Shown: one piece after another, positions 56,639-64,000 of the stretch | Numbering within the stretch: the stretch's first letter is position 1 | Layout: every line of letters begins with the position of its first letter | Origin: JASHVB01 sp963780805 | GTDB lineage: Bacteria > Pseudomonadota > Alphaproteobacteria > Acetobacterales > Acetobacteraceae | DNA length: 64,000 nt | NCBI GenBank assembly: GCA_963780805.1 | Contig: CAWADP010000010.1 | Location: 558,001 to 622,000, forward strand | Reading direction: 5' to 3' | Made by a program: the position numbers and the translations under genes | The notes under the pieces: generated by a model | The model's database searches: none | Told to the model about the DNA's origin: nothing | What the model saw: the letters and a program-made list of their open reading frames with translations, nothing else

Positions 56639-57349
56639 GTCGAAGCAGCGGATCAGCACCGCCTCGTCTGGCTGCATCTTGGGAAAATAGTACCATCGCT
56701 GGTTCGGATTGTAGGTGATCGCGTAGGTCTCGCCGGCGCGGTCGGGATAGCGCAGCTCGGAGGCGACAAGATTGTCGGTCTCCAGCGTCTCCGCGTCGCA
56801 CAGGGTCAAGGGCGAGCGCAGCAGCGGGCCGGCGATCGGCCGCCAGACATTGTTGATGGCAAAGCGGTGCATCAGCAGTTCCTCGGCCTCGCCGCCCATC
56901 AGGTCGCGAACGCGCTGTGGCGCCGACCAGGCGGTGTAGTCATTGTGGACCCGCCCAGCCGGCATCTTGATACCGCTGCCTTTGACGGCGGCCTTGGTGG
57001 CATTGCGCACGATATGGTCGAACGCGACGACCCGCCTGGCTCCGGTTGCCTCTTGCATCAGCCGCTCGCATTCGGGGTAGTAGACGGAGGCGATGGTCGT
57101 CTCGTCGTACAGATCGGTTGCCGCGGTCTGGTGGCGCAGCAGGACGAAGCCCTGGCGGTCGAGCGACAGCGCGTCGTTTATCGGGCGAGCGTCTTGGACG
57201 GTGATCTTGTATTCAATCATCTGCCCGTTGCGGACTGGCACGCCCGGCGGCGGGTCGTAATTGTACGAATAGGGCTTCTCTGCCATCGGTACCATGAAGT
57301 TCAGCGGCGCCACGACGCCTTGCAGATCCACGCGTGTCATACCATCCAT
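56522..57349 (-). CDS. CmcJ/NvfI-family oxidoreductase
   Basis: The 275-residue protein belongs to the 2-oxoglutarate/Fe(II)-dependent-like family named after cephamycin CmcJ and fungal NvfI. The signs are the KPYSYNYDPPPGVP opening, RQGFVLLRHQTA, VVAFDHIVRNAT, the Fe-binding-like AGRVHNDYT (His-x-Asp) and GRPIAGPLLRSPLTLCDA, then the GETYAITYNPNQRWYYFPKM block that is typical of the family. GGAGGATGCC stands before ATG 57349. Its 3' end overlaps the extended frame of the convergent SDR gene by 117 bases. The substrate is unknown; fungal members act in secondary metabolism. Confidence 0.8.
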   Translation of the reverse strand: MDGMTRVDLQGVVAPLNFMVPMAEKPYSYNYDPPPGVPVRNGQMIEYKITVQDARPINDALSLDRQGFVLLRHQTAATDLYDETTIASVYYPECERLMQEATGARRVVAFDHIVRNATKAAVKGSGIKMPAGRVHNDYTAWSAPQRVRDLMGGEAEELLMHRFAINNVWRPIAGPLLRSPLTLCDAETLETDNLVASELRYPDRAGETYAITYNPNQRWYYFPKMQPDEAVLIRCFDSARSGPARFSAHGAFDDPQTPADAPPRESIEVRTLVFY

Positions 57350-57511
57350 GGCATCCTCCGTTGGCGAACCGTTGCCGTCCGCAATTTCACCCGACCCGAG
57401 GGCATTTCTACACGCTCGACGGCTACTCCGGAAGCCGGCGAGCCGAGCGTATCGTCGGCGGTGATCTGAAACATGCAGGTGATACAAAGCCCCGTTGACG
57501 GTGACTCTCCG

Positions 57512-57605
57512 TGTCATGGCCGTGCTTCGCGCGGTCACCCACGTCTTGCGGTGCTGCGCGCGGCAAAGACGTGGGTGACCAGGCCAGGCCAAGTCCGGTC
57601 ATGAT
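57512..57605. repeat. Dispersed palindromic repeat, family R2
   Basis: TGTCATGGCCGTGCTTCGCG and GGTCACCCACGTCTT on the left pair with AAGACGTGGGTGACC and CCAAGTCCGGTCATGA on the right. It is a full-length palindrome; other, mostly partial copies occur at 6211, 46622, 59949 and 62982. It lies in the 815-base gap before copZ. Confidence 0.8.
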
Positions 57606-57849
57606 ACAGAGCTGATCGGCCCGCCGACATGGGTCAGCGTCAGGGGGCGGTTACTATGACACACCTGCGGATGGTGGATAGTCGATCACGCCACGCTGCT
57701 CGATGAGGCACTGAACCTCGCGTAGCATCGAGCTCACTTGCTGACTTGCGCACCGGCCTCGCGCGCCACGCCGCCTCTCCTCTTATGTCGCCGCGTCGCC
57801 GCCGCGTCCCCGGCCCTGCTTGCCATCCCCACCTCGCCGGTCTCATCCA

Positions 57850-58030
57850 CAGCGCCGGAATCTCACCGAAAACGAAACGAGACATCCGTGAGACCCACCC
57901 CGACGCGCATGGGACCGCCCTCGCACAATCCTCTGCGCCAAACCAGTGGCGGCTGCGCCAAACCAGTGGCGTCGCCCGCAACCGTCTCATAGGAAACGAA
58001 CATTGAGACAGTCGTGAGACTCGCAGCGGC
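57850..58030. repeat. Short repeats in the long gap before copZ
   Basis: GCGCCAAACCAGTGGCGGC and GCGCCAAACCAGTGGCGTC lie next to each other near 57930-57970. They are flanked by two related GAAACGA...CGTGAGAC sequences (near 57875 and 57990). No gene is seen between 57350 and 58164. Confidence 0.7.
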
Positions 58031-58106
58031 GCCCGCCCCACGGCCATCACGGCACTGGCGGCCGGCCAAGCCTGGCGAATCCGCGCCGCCCGAACCGGCA
58101 CCACCC

Positions 58107-58137
58107 TTGACCTTCCAGTGCTGGTAAGCCCCATCTG
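58107..58137 (+). promoter_or_regulatory. CueR/MerR-type promoter of the copper operon
   Basis: TTGACC at 58107 is followed by a 19-base spacer and CATCTG at 58132. The spacer holds an imperfect dyad, CCTTCCAG-TG-CTGGTAAG. Long-spacer promoters with a CCTTCC dyad over the spacer are the rule for CueR/HmrR-controlled copper genes. Confidence 0.7.
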
Positions 58138-58164
58138 CCCGACGAGCCTCGGAGCCCTGTCGCT

Positions 58165-58380
58165 ATGCCTGCCCCAACCCAACGCCTCGCCATCACCGGC
58201 ATGACCTGTGCCGGTTGCGTCAACGCCGTCCGCCGCGTGCTCGTGCGGGTTCCCGGTACCGCCGATGTGCGCGTGGCCCTCGAGAGCGGCCGTGCCGAAG
58301 TCGCTGGCACCGCCGTTCCCGAGGCCTTGCTGGCCGCCGTTCGCAAGGCCGGCTACGGCGCGGAAGTGCTCACGGCCTGA
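58165..58380 (+). CDS. copZ: Copper chaperone, heavy-metal-associated domain
   Basis: The 71-residue protein is a single ferredoxin-like metal-binding domain. LAITGMTCAGCVNAVRRVL holds the Cys-x-x-Cys site that binds Cu(I); LESGRAEVAGTAV and AAVRKAGYGAEVL complete the fold. It carries copper to the ATPase encoded ten bases downstream. It is first in an operon with copA, the repeat ORF and cueR, preceded by the CueR-type promoter. Confidence 0.9.
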   Translation: MPAPTQRLAITGMTCAGCVNAVRRVLVRVPGTADVRVALESGRAEVAGTAVPEALLAAVRKAGYGAEVLTA

Positions 58381-58389
58381 CATGCACCG

Positions 58390-60906
58390 ATGAACGCGCC
58401 GGTCGCCGCCCCGCCCCGTCTCGCTATGGCTGACACCCCAGCCGCTCCGGTCTCGGGGCAGCATGTCCGCCTGCCCATCGCCGGCATGACCTGCGCCACC
58501 TGCGCCAGCCGGGTGGAGCATGCGCTGAACGCGCTGCCAGGCGTCACCGCCACGGTGAACCTGGCCGCCGAGACCGCGGACGTGCTCTTTGATCCGTCCA
58601 GGAGCGCGCCCGCCGAGCTGGCCGTCGCGGTAGAGGACGCCGGCTACGGCATCCGATCGGAGCGTCGCGAACTGGCCATCCACGGCATGACCTGCGCGAC
58701 CTGCGCCGGAAGGGTGGAGACGGCGCTCGCCGCCGTTCCCGGCGTGCGCCGTGCCGAGGTGAACCTGGCGACACAGCATGCCTCGGTCGAAGGTTCGGCC
58801 GGCCTGCTGCATCCCGCCGCACTGATCGCCGCGGTACAGGACGCGGGCTACGGCGCCGAGCTGCTGACCGGCGACGCCGCGGAGCAGCGTGCCGCAGAGC
58901 ATGCGGATGCCGCGCGCGGGCATCGGCTGCTGCTGCGGGTCTGCGCCGCCGCCGCGTTGAGCCTGCCGCTGCTGCTGCCCATGGCCGGCCTGCCCCTGCC
59001 GGTCTGGCTGCAGCTCCTGCTCGCCACCCCGGTGCAGTTCGTGATCGGCGCTCGCTTCTATGTCGCTGGCTGGAAGGCGCTGCGGGCCGGCATCGGCAAC
59101 ATGGACCTGCTGGTCGCGCTCGGCACCTCCGCGGCCTATGGCTACAGCCTGTTCCTGGCCGCGGGCGGCGCCCACTACACTTATTTCGATGCCGCCGCCG
59201 TCGTCATCACCCTGGTATTGTTCGGCCGCTGGCTGGAGGCCCGCACCCGCCGCGCCACCGGCGCCGCCATACGCGCCCTGCTGGCGCTGCGCCCGGAGAC
59301 TGCCCGCGTCGAGCGTGACGGGGGGGAGGTCGTCCTGCCGGTCGCCGCGGTGGCCGAGGGCGATGTGGTCGTGGTACGCCCCGGCGAGCGTTTCCCCACC
59401 GACGGCCGTGTCCTGTCCGGCCATTCCCAGGCCGATGAATCGCTGCTGACCGGCGAAAGCCTGCCAATTGAAAAGCACCCGGCCGACCGGGTCACCGGCG
59501 GTGCGATCAACGGCTCCGGCCTGCTGCGCGTGCAGACGACGGCGGTCGGCGAAGACAGCACCTTGGCCCGCATCATCGCCCTGGTGGAGGGCGCCCAGTC
59601 GCGCAAGGCGCCGGTGCAGCGGCTCGTGGATCGCGTGGCGACGGTATTCGTGCCGGTCGTGCTGGGCTGCGCGGCGGCCGCCTGGCTGGGCTGGTGGCTG
59701 ATCGGCGGCAGTTTTGCCGCCGGCGTCCTGGCCGGGGTATCGGTGCTGGTCATCGCCTGCCCCTGCGCCCTCGGACTGGCGACCCCCGCCGCGCTGATGG
59801 CCGGCACCGGTGCCGCCGCCCGCGCCGGCATCCTGATCCGCGACGCCGAGGCGCTGGAGCAAGCGCGGGCAGTCGATACGGTGGTGCTGGACAAGACCGG
59901 CACTCTGACCGAAGGCCGGCCGGAGGTGACGGAGGTGCTGGCCCCATCGTCATGGCCGGGCTTGAGCCAGCCATGTTCGCCTCATCCTGATGCGCATGTG
60001 GCTAAGCCCGACTACGACTGGGACGACAAAGACGCCGCCGCGCATCTCCTCGCCCTCACCGCCGCGGCGCAGGCCGGCAGCGAGCACCCGCTGGCCCGCG
60101 CCATCCTCGCCCGTGCAGCCGGCCTGACCCTCCCGCCACTCACGGACTTCGAAAGCCTGCCGGGCCGCGGACTTGCCGCGACGGTCGGTGGCCAGCCCAT
60201 CATCATCGGCAACCGCGCGCTGATGCGGCAACACGGCGTCACCATTGCCATGGAAGCCGACGCCGCCGCGTTGGAATCCCAAGGCCGCACCGTCATGTTC
60301 GTGGCCGAGCCAGCGCCGCGGCCCCGCTTTCTCGGCGCCATCGCGGTGATGGACCCGGTCCGGCGGACCGCGCCGGCGGCAGTGGCGCGGCTGCACGCGA
60401 TGGGCATCCGCACGGTCCTGCTGACCGGCGACAACAAGGCCACCGCTGCGGCGGTCGCAGCCGGCCTCGGCATCCGCGACGTGCGCGCCGAGGTGCTGCC
60501 CGACGGCAAGGCTGCCGAAATCGCCCGGCTGCAACGCGAGGGCCATCACGTGGCCATGGTCGGCGATGGCGTCAACGACGCGCCGGCGCTGGCGCAAGCC
60601 GACCTCGGCATTGCCATGGGCGGCGGATCCGACGTCGCGGTGCAGGCCGCCGGCATCACCCTGATGCGCGGCGACCCGTCGCTGATCGCCGACGCCATCG
60701 CCATCAGCCGCGCCACCCGGCGCAAGATCCGGCAGAATCTGTTCTGGGCCTTCGCCTATAATGTCATCGGTATCCCGCTGGCCGGACTCGGCCTGCTGTC
60801 GCCCGTGATCGCCGGGGCGGCGATGGCGTTCTCCTCGGTCAGCGTGGTGGCGAACGCGCTGCTGCTGCGGCGCTGGCGCCCAGGGCAAACGGGGGCGGAC
60901 ACATGA
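58390..60906 (+). CDS. copA: Copper-exporting P1B-type ATPase with an inserted repeat-derived segment
   Basis: CopA pumps Cu(I) out of the cytoplasm. The 838-residue protein has two metal-binding domains (Cys-x-x-Cys in GMTCATC at about residues 32 and 99), membrane helices, the copper-channel motif VIACPCALG (about 455), the phosphorylation site VVLDKTGTLTEG (Asp about 501) and the hinge GDGVNDAP (about 725). Between EVTEVL and AAAHLLALTAAAQAGSEHP about 30 codons (59941-60030) are extra, and their DNA contains TCATGGCCGGGCTTGAGCCA and AAGCCCGACTACGAC, parts of the R2 dispersed repeat. The frame is kept open. The stop overlaps the start of the repeat ORF (ATGA). Confidence 0.94.
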   Translation: MNAPVAAPPRLAMADTPAAPVSGQHVRLPIAGMTCATCASRVEHALNALPGVTATVNLAAETADVLFDPSRSAPAELAVAVEDAGYGIRSERRELAIHGMTCATCAGRVETALAAVPGVRRAEVNLATQHASVEGSAGLLHPAALIAAVQDAGYGAELLTGDAAEQRAAEHADAARGHRLLLRVCAAAALSLPLLLPMAGLPLPVWLQLLLATPVQFVIGARFYVAGWKALRAGIGNMDLLVALGTSAAYGYSLFLAAGGAHYTYFDAAAVVITLVLFGRWLEARTRRATGAAIRALLALRPETARVERDGGEVVLPVAAVAEGDVVVVRPGERFPTDGRVLSGHSQADESLLTGESLPIEKHPADRVTGGAINGSGLLRVQTTAVGEDSTLARIIALVEGAQSRKAPVQRLVDRVATVFVPVVLGCAAAAWLGWWLIGGSFAAGVLAGVSVLVIACPCALGLATPAALMAGTGAAARAGILIRDAEALEQARAVDTVVLDKTGTLTEGRPEVTEVLAPSSWPGLSQPCSPHPDAHVAKPDYDWDDKDAAAHLLALTAAAQAGSEHPLARAILARAAGLTLPPLTDFESLPGRGLAATVGGQPIIIGNRALMRQHGVTIAMEADAAALESQGRTVMFVAEPAPRPRFLGAIAVMDPVRRTAPAAVARLHAMGIRTVLLTGDNKATAAAVAAGLGIRDVRAEVLPDGKAAEIARLQREGHHVAMVGDGVNDAPALAQADLGIAMGGGSDVAVQAAGITLMRGDPSLIADAIAISRATRRKIRQNLFWAFAYNVIGIPLAGLGLLSPVIAGAAMAFSSVSVVANALLLRRWRPGQTGADT

Positions 60907-61184
60907 CGGACGCTAGGGCGGACAGAAGGACGGACAGAAGGACGGACACACCGACGAACACCAGGACGGACACAAGGGCGGACAGAAGGACGGACACACC
61001 GACGGACACCGGGACGGACACAAAGACGGACGCAAGGGCGGACAGAAGGACGGACACACCGACGAACACCAGGACGGATGCAAGCGCCGACACAAGGGCG
61101 CACACGACGACGGACGCAAGGGGCGACGCCCCGGCGGTCGCGACGACGGCCACACCAGGGGCCACACCAGGGGTCACACCATGA
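60903..61184 (+). CDS. Low-complexity repeat ORF between copA and cueR
   Basis: The 93-residue frame encodes a chain of Thr, Asp and Arg (MTDARADRRTDRRTDTPTNT and on) that later turns into Ala/Thr/Gly/Pro. It is built from a 12-bp unit, GGACGGACAGAA or close variants, present about 20 times. The ATG overlaps the copA stop and the TGA overlaps the cueR start, each as ATGA, so a ribosome could pass from copA through this frame to cueR. The unit length is a multiple of three, which keeps the frame open through expansions. A disordered polypeptide is predicted; it has no cysteine and one histidine, so metal binding is not obvious. Confidence 0.5.
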   Translation: MTDARADRRTDRRTDTPTNTRTDTRADRRTDTPTDTGTDTKTDARADRRTDTPTNTRTDASADTRAHTTTDARGDAPAVATTATPGATPGVTP

Positions 61185-61603
61185 GCCTGACCATCGGCGA
61201 GGCCGCCATCCGGTCCGGCGTCCCCGCCAAGACCATCCGTTACTACGAGCAGATCGGGCTGATCGGCGCGGCGGCGCGGGGGGCAAACCAGTACCGTGCC
61301 TATTCTGAGGCAGACGTCGCCATCCTGCGCTTCGTCGGCCGGGCGCGGCGGCTGGGCTTCTCGGTGCAGGAGCTGAAGCAGCTCGTCGCCCTGTATCGCG
61401 ACCGCGGGCGCGCCAGTGCCGACGTGAAGACCATCGCCCTCCATCATATAGAGCACATCGACCGCAAGCTGGCGGAGCTGCAGACGGTGCGTGCTGCCCT
61501 GGCCGATCTGGCGGCGCGTTGTCATGGCGACGCCCGGCCCGACTGCCCGATCCTGGACGAACTGGCCGGATCAGCGGCTGCCGCGGTTACTGCTGCGGTC
61601 TAG
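61181..61603 (+). CDS. cueR: Copper-responsive MerR-family regulator
   Basis: The 140-residue activator has the MerR DNA-binding head (LTIGEAAIRSGVPAKTIRYYEQIGLI, Arg-Tyr-Tyr motif; NQYRAYSEADVAILRFVGRA) and the dimer helix, then the Cu(I)-binding loop CHGDARPDC, two cysteines seven residues apart as in CueR. It probably binds the dyad before copZ and activates the operon in copper. Unusually for CueR it lies at the end of the same operon, coupled by ATGA to the repeat ORF. Confidence 0.92.
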   Translation: MSLTIGEAAIRSGVPAKTIRYYEQIGLIGAAARGANQYRAYSEADVAILRFVGRARRLGFSVQELKQLVALYRDRGRASADVKTIALHHIEHIDRKLAELQTVRAALADLAARCHGDARPDCPILDELAGSAAAAVTAAV

Positions 61604-61909
61604 CGACTGCACGGTAACGTGCAATCAGGTACCCAGCGACCACACTTTCACGCGAGCCCGCGCGCGTGTACACTCCTCTGTAGGTACGATCCAGCGCCGG
61701 AGCATGCACGCATGGCGGGCAGCCTGCCGGGTTGACGGCTGACCAGACGTCTATAAAATTAGGGAACACCACAGCCGTAATGATACGGCGCCGAGAGATC
61801 GTGAATAAAGCAACAAAGTGGCTTCCGCTGCCTGATCTTCGTCCATGAACCATGGCGGCTGGTTCAATGACGGTGATTCGCGACCAGTGAGCCCGGGGGA
61901 TCGAGGTCG

Positions 61910-62796
61910 GTGGACCGCCTGACCAGCATGACGGTGTTCTCGCGCGTGGCTGCGACCCGCAGCTTCTCTGCCGCCGCGCGCGAACTGGGCATATCGCAGG
62001 CGACCGCCAGCAAGCATGTGCAGACGCTGGAACACTGGCTCGGCATCCGGCTGTTGAATCGCACGACCCGCCAGGTCGGCCTGACCGACGCCGGGCTCAG
62101 CTTCTACACCCAGTGCCTTCGCATCCTGGAGGACATGGAGAACGCGCGGCAGGCGGGCCAGACCGTGGCGAGCTTGCGGGGCAACCTGCGCGTCTCCGTG
62201 CCGGTCGGGTTCGGCAGCACGCGTCTGACGGCAGGTACCTGGTCGATTTCATGGCGGAGAATGCCGAGCTCTCGGTCACCATCACCGTGAGCGACCACGC
62301 GGTCGACCTGATCGAGGAGGGCTACGATCTGGGTCTCCGCGCCTGGAGCCGTCCGCTCGAGGACCCGGGATTGGTCGTTCAGCCGCTGCTGCCGGTGCGG
62401 TACGGGGTTTTCGCGTCACCCGCCTATCTGGTGGTGCACGGCACGCCCGAGGTGCCGGCCGACCTTGCCCGCATGGTCTGCCTGACCGACCTCCGGCGTC
62501 CGGGCGACGTCTGGCACTTCGTCGGCCCTGGGGGTCAGGTGGAGGTAACGGTCAACGGCCGCCTCAAGACGGATAACAGCATGCTGCGCCGGGCAGCCGC
62601 GCTGACGGGCGCCGGCATCTTGCTGGCTCCGGATATCCTGGTGGAGGACGACGTTGCCGCAGGGCGGCTGGTGCGCCTGCTGCCGGCCTACGTTCCGCCA
62701 TCGACGCGACTCGATGCGGTCAGTCCGGCACATCGGGCCGACACGCCCAAGGTGCGTCAGTTCGTTTCCTTCCTGGCGGCGAAGCTGCGGAAGTAG
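61910..62796 (+). CDS. LysR-family transcriptional regulator, one frame break
   Basis: The N-terminal winged helix is complete (MDRLTSMTVFSRVAATRSFS, AAARELGISQATASKHVQTL, LGIRLLNRTTRQVGLTDAG), and so is the effector domain (YLVDFMAENAELSVTITVSD; DLGLRAWSRPLEDPGLVVQPL; DNSMLRRAAALTGAGILLAPD). The frame changes near 62233, where one base seems missing between STRLTA and YLVDFM. Repaired, it has about 295 residues, normal for the family. The start is a GTG with GGGGGATCGAGG just upstream. No target gene is adjacent on the left; the unknown gene at 63293 lies 500 bases on. The gap 61604-61909 holds nothing I recognise. Confidence 0.85.
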
Positions 62797-62981
62797 GGCC
62801 GGCGCCGATGGCGCGCCACCGGCCGGGATATTCAGCGAACGGCGAACGCCGCCCGTATCAACGACATGATCCCGCGACGCCCGGCATCGGCAGGGAAGCA
62901 GTGAGGGGGTGGCGTGTTGTACCAAGCCGCATAAAGATTGACATACGGCCACCGAGTGCTGCCCCCCCGTGTGATGCCCCG

Positions 62982-63073
62982 TGTCATGCCCGGGGCTTGG
63001 CCCGGCAACCCCACGTCTTTGCTGCGCGGCAACCAGGAAGCCGTGGGTGGCCGGCCTGCGCCGGCCATGACAC
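62982..63073. repeat. R2 palindromic repeat, diverged copy
   Basis: GTGTCATGCCCGGGGCTTGG with CCCGGCAACCCCACGTCTTT at the left, and GTGGGTGGCCGGCCTGCG with CCGGCCATGACA at the right. It forms an imperfect long stem. The rest of 62797-63292 shows no gene. Confidence 0.75.
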
Positions 63074-63292
63074 CGAGGCATCCGTCCGCCCGAAGAGTCA
63101 ATCGTTTGGCGGCCTGGTTGTGACACCCTCGTTCTCCGCAGGCGTGGCAGGACGGACAGGTGATTGAGCGCCGGCTTCGCATCCGCAATCCGTTCATGTC
63201 GGCAGACATGAGGGCACGGGCAGGCCAACCGTCACGCCGCCCATGAAAAAATTCATTTGACACCGGCCGCAATATGTGCTTTTATTCCCCTC

Positions 63293-64000
63293 GTGTCTAC
63301 CACCCTCTCCCTTCCGGTCGTCCCTACCCTCCAGCCCGATCCCAGTCGGACTGACCGAGGCACCACCGTGCCCGCCGCGCCCGCCGCTCCCACCGCCCAT
63401 CCCGATCAGCCCGCGACCGCCACCGCCCCCGCCACCGCCCCCGCCGAACCCAGCCCCATCGGCCGTGTCATCAGCATCGTCCGCTGGCTCATCGCCTATG
63501 GCACCCTGCTCGCCACCACGGTTCGTGAGCACCCCGCCGAGCCACTGGCCCGGACGCTCGTCTATTGGTTCCAAACCCGCGATCTCGGCGTGATCCTCCG
63601 CCGCCTCACCCGCGGCCTGATGCGCGCCGCCGCACTCGAAGCCTGGCTCCGCGAGCGTGCCGCCGGCGGCCATGAGCTGCGCGGTCCAACCGCCATTCGC
63701 CTGTCGTCCCCCGGCAATCCGCGCTCCGGCCCGCCGGCCGCAGGGGACGCCAAGGCCCCGCCCTGGTGGCAGGACCCCAACCACGTGCCCACGATGGAGG
63801 AAGCCGCGGCCGAGGTCCGCGCTCGTCCGGAGGGCGCTGTCATCGCCGATATCGTCGAGGATCTCCGCGTCCTGGACTGTGACTACGACCGTGCGACGTG
63901 GAACGAACTGAAGGACGCCATCAACTGCTACGGCGGCGACCACGTGCGTCTCTTGATCCGCGACATACGGTGGCAATTCAATCCCGACCTGTCCCCCGAA
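63293..64000 (+). CDS. Hypothetical protein, 3' end beyond window
   Basis: From GTG 63293 an uninterrupted frame of 236 codons runs off the window. It starts with a Pro/Ala/Thr-rich stretch (MSTTLSLPVVPTLQPDPSRT to ATAPATAPAEPSP), then helices (IGRVISIVRWLIAYGTLLAT; LARTLVYWFQTRDLGVILRR) and a soluble region (MEEAAAEVRARPEGAVIADI; LDCDYDRATWNELKDAINCY) that ends RDIRWQFNPDLSPE at the window edge. No family is recognised. Codon use is strongly GC-biased and consistent, which supports coding. No ribosome site is clear, so the exact start is open. Confidence 0.65.
   Translation, partial: MSTTLSLPVVPTLQPDPSRTDRGTTVPAAPAAPTAHPDQPATATAPATAPAEPSPIGRVISIVRWLIAYGTLLATTVREHPAEPLARTLVYWFQTRDLGVILRRLTRGLMRAAALEAWLRERAAGGHELRGPTAIRLSSPGNPRSGPPAAGDAKAPPWWQDPNHVPTMEEAAAEVRARPEGAVIADIVEDLRVLDCDYDRATWNELKDAINCYGGDHVRLLIRDIRWQFNPDLSPE

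Noticed and set aside
60900..61170. Short regular repeats suggesting a CRISPR array
   Set aside because: The 12-bp units follow each other without unique spacers, and no cas genes are near. It is a minisatellite.

Overview
The window is GC-rich (well over 60%) chromosomal DNA, most likely from an alphaproteobacterium of the Rhodospirillales/Acetobacteraceae type. Evidence for this is the block valS - popZ (DUF2497) - tolC-like - pcm, the linked aconitase and ccmA genes, a divergent methyltransferase/gloB locus, and the strong GC bias at third codon positions. The exact genus cannot be read from the sequence alone.

Layout. 1-2037: 3' part of an RNase E/G gene. 2100-4565: a TetR regulator cut by an IS1380-type remnant, then an AidB-like acyl-CoA dehydrogenase. 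4735-8753: a sugar-acid locus on the minus strand (FadR-type GntR regulator, galactonate dehydratase-like enolase, MFS transporter) with a palindromic operator candidate. 9326-12789: MOSC protein divergent from clpB, with a heat-shock-like promoter between them. 12850-14800: a decayed region with long hairpins, a DUF5397-like gene followed by a broken vapD, and a stray copy of part of clpB. 14854-21950: Ntn hydrolase with an internal stop, aconitase, an orphan ccmA, a membrane alpha/beta hydrolase and an S49 peptidase. 22191-28541: short-chain dehydrogenase, two Gfo/Idh/MocA oxidoreductases with a CinA-like amidase, methyltransferase, PEP-CTERM protein, glyoxalase II and a GST. 28713-34981: valS, popZ, tolC-like and pcm. 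35146-39200: tRNA-Cys followed by accessory, lower-GC or decayed material. 39889-47781: MarR/propionyl-CoA ligase pair, luciferase-like monooxygenase, HpaI-type aldolase, aat, dnaN. 48113-57349: exported proteins, a dioxygenase beta subunit with two unknown small genes, paired lipoproteins, a hydrolase, a very large membrane protein, a short-chain dehydrogenase and a CmcJ-type oxidoreductase. 58107-61603: a copper-efflux operon (copZ, copA, repeat ORF, cueR). 61910-64000: LysR regulator and the start of an unknown protein.

Two things cut across the window. First, at least ten single-base frame breaks lie inside otherwise full-length genes (rne, clpB twice, acnA, valS, tolC-like, a lipoprotein, an alpha/beta hydrolase, lysR). 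Repairing one base restores the normal family length in each, so many are probably sequence errors, with a bias to +1 insertions. Second, intergenic DNA is full of dispersed palindromic repeats (at least two families) and 15-52 bp minisatellites. One dispersed repeat appears to be inserted in frame in copA, and a 12-bp minisatellite forms an ORF joined by ATGA overlaps to both copA and cueR. That copper locus is the most unusual structure seen here.
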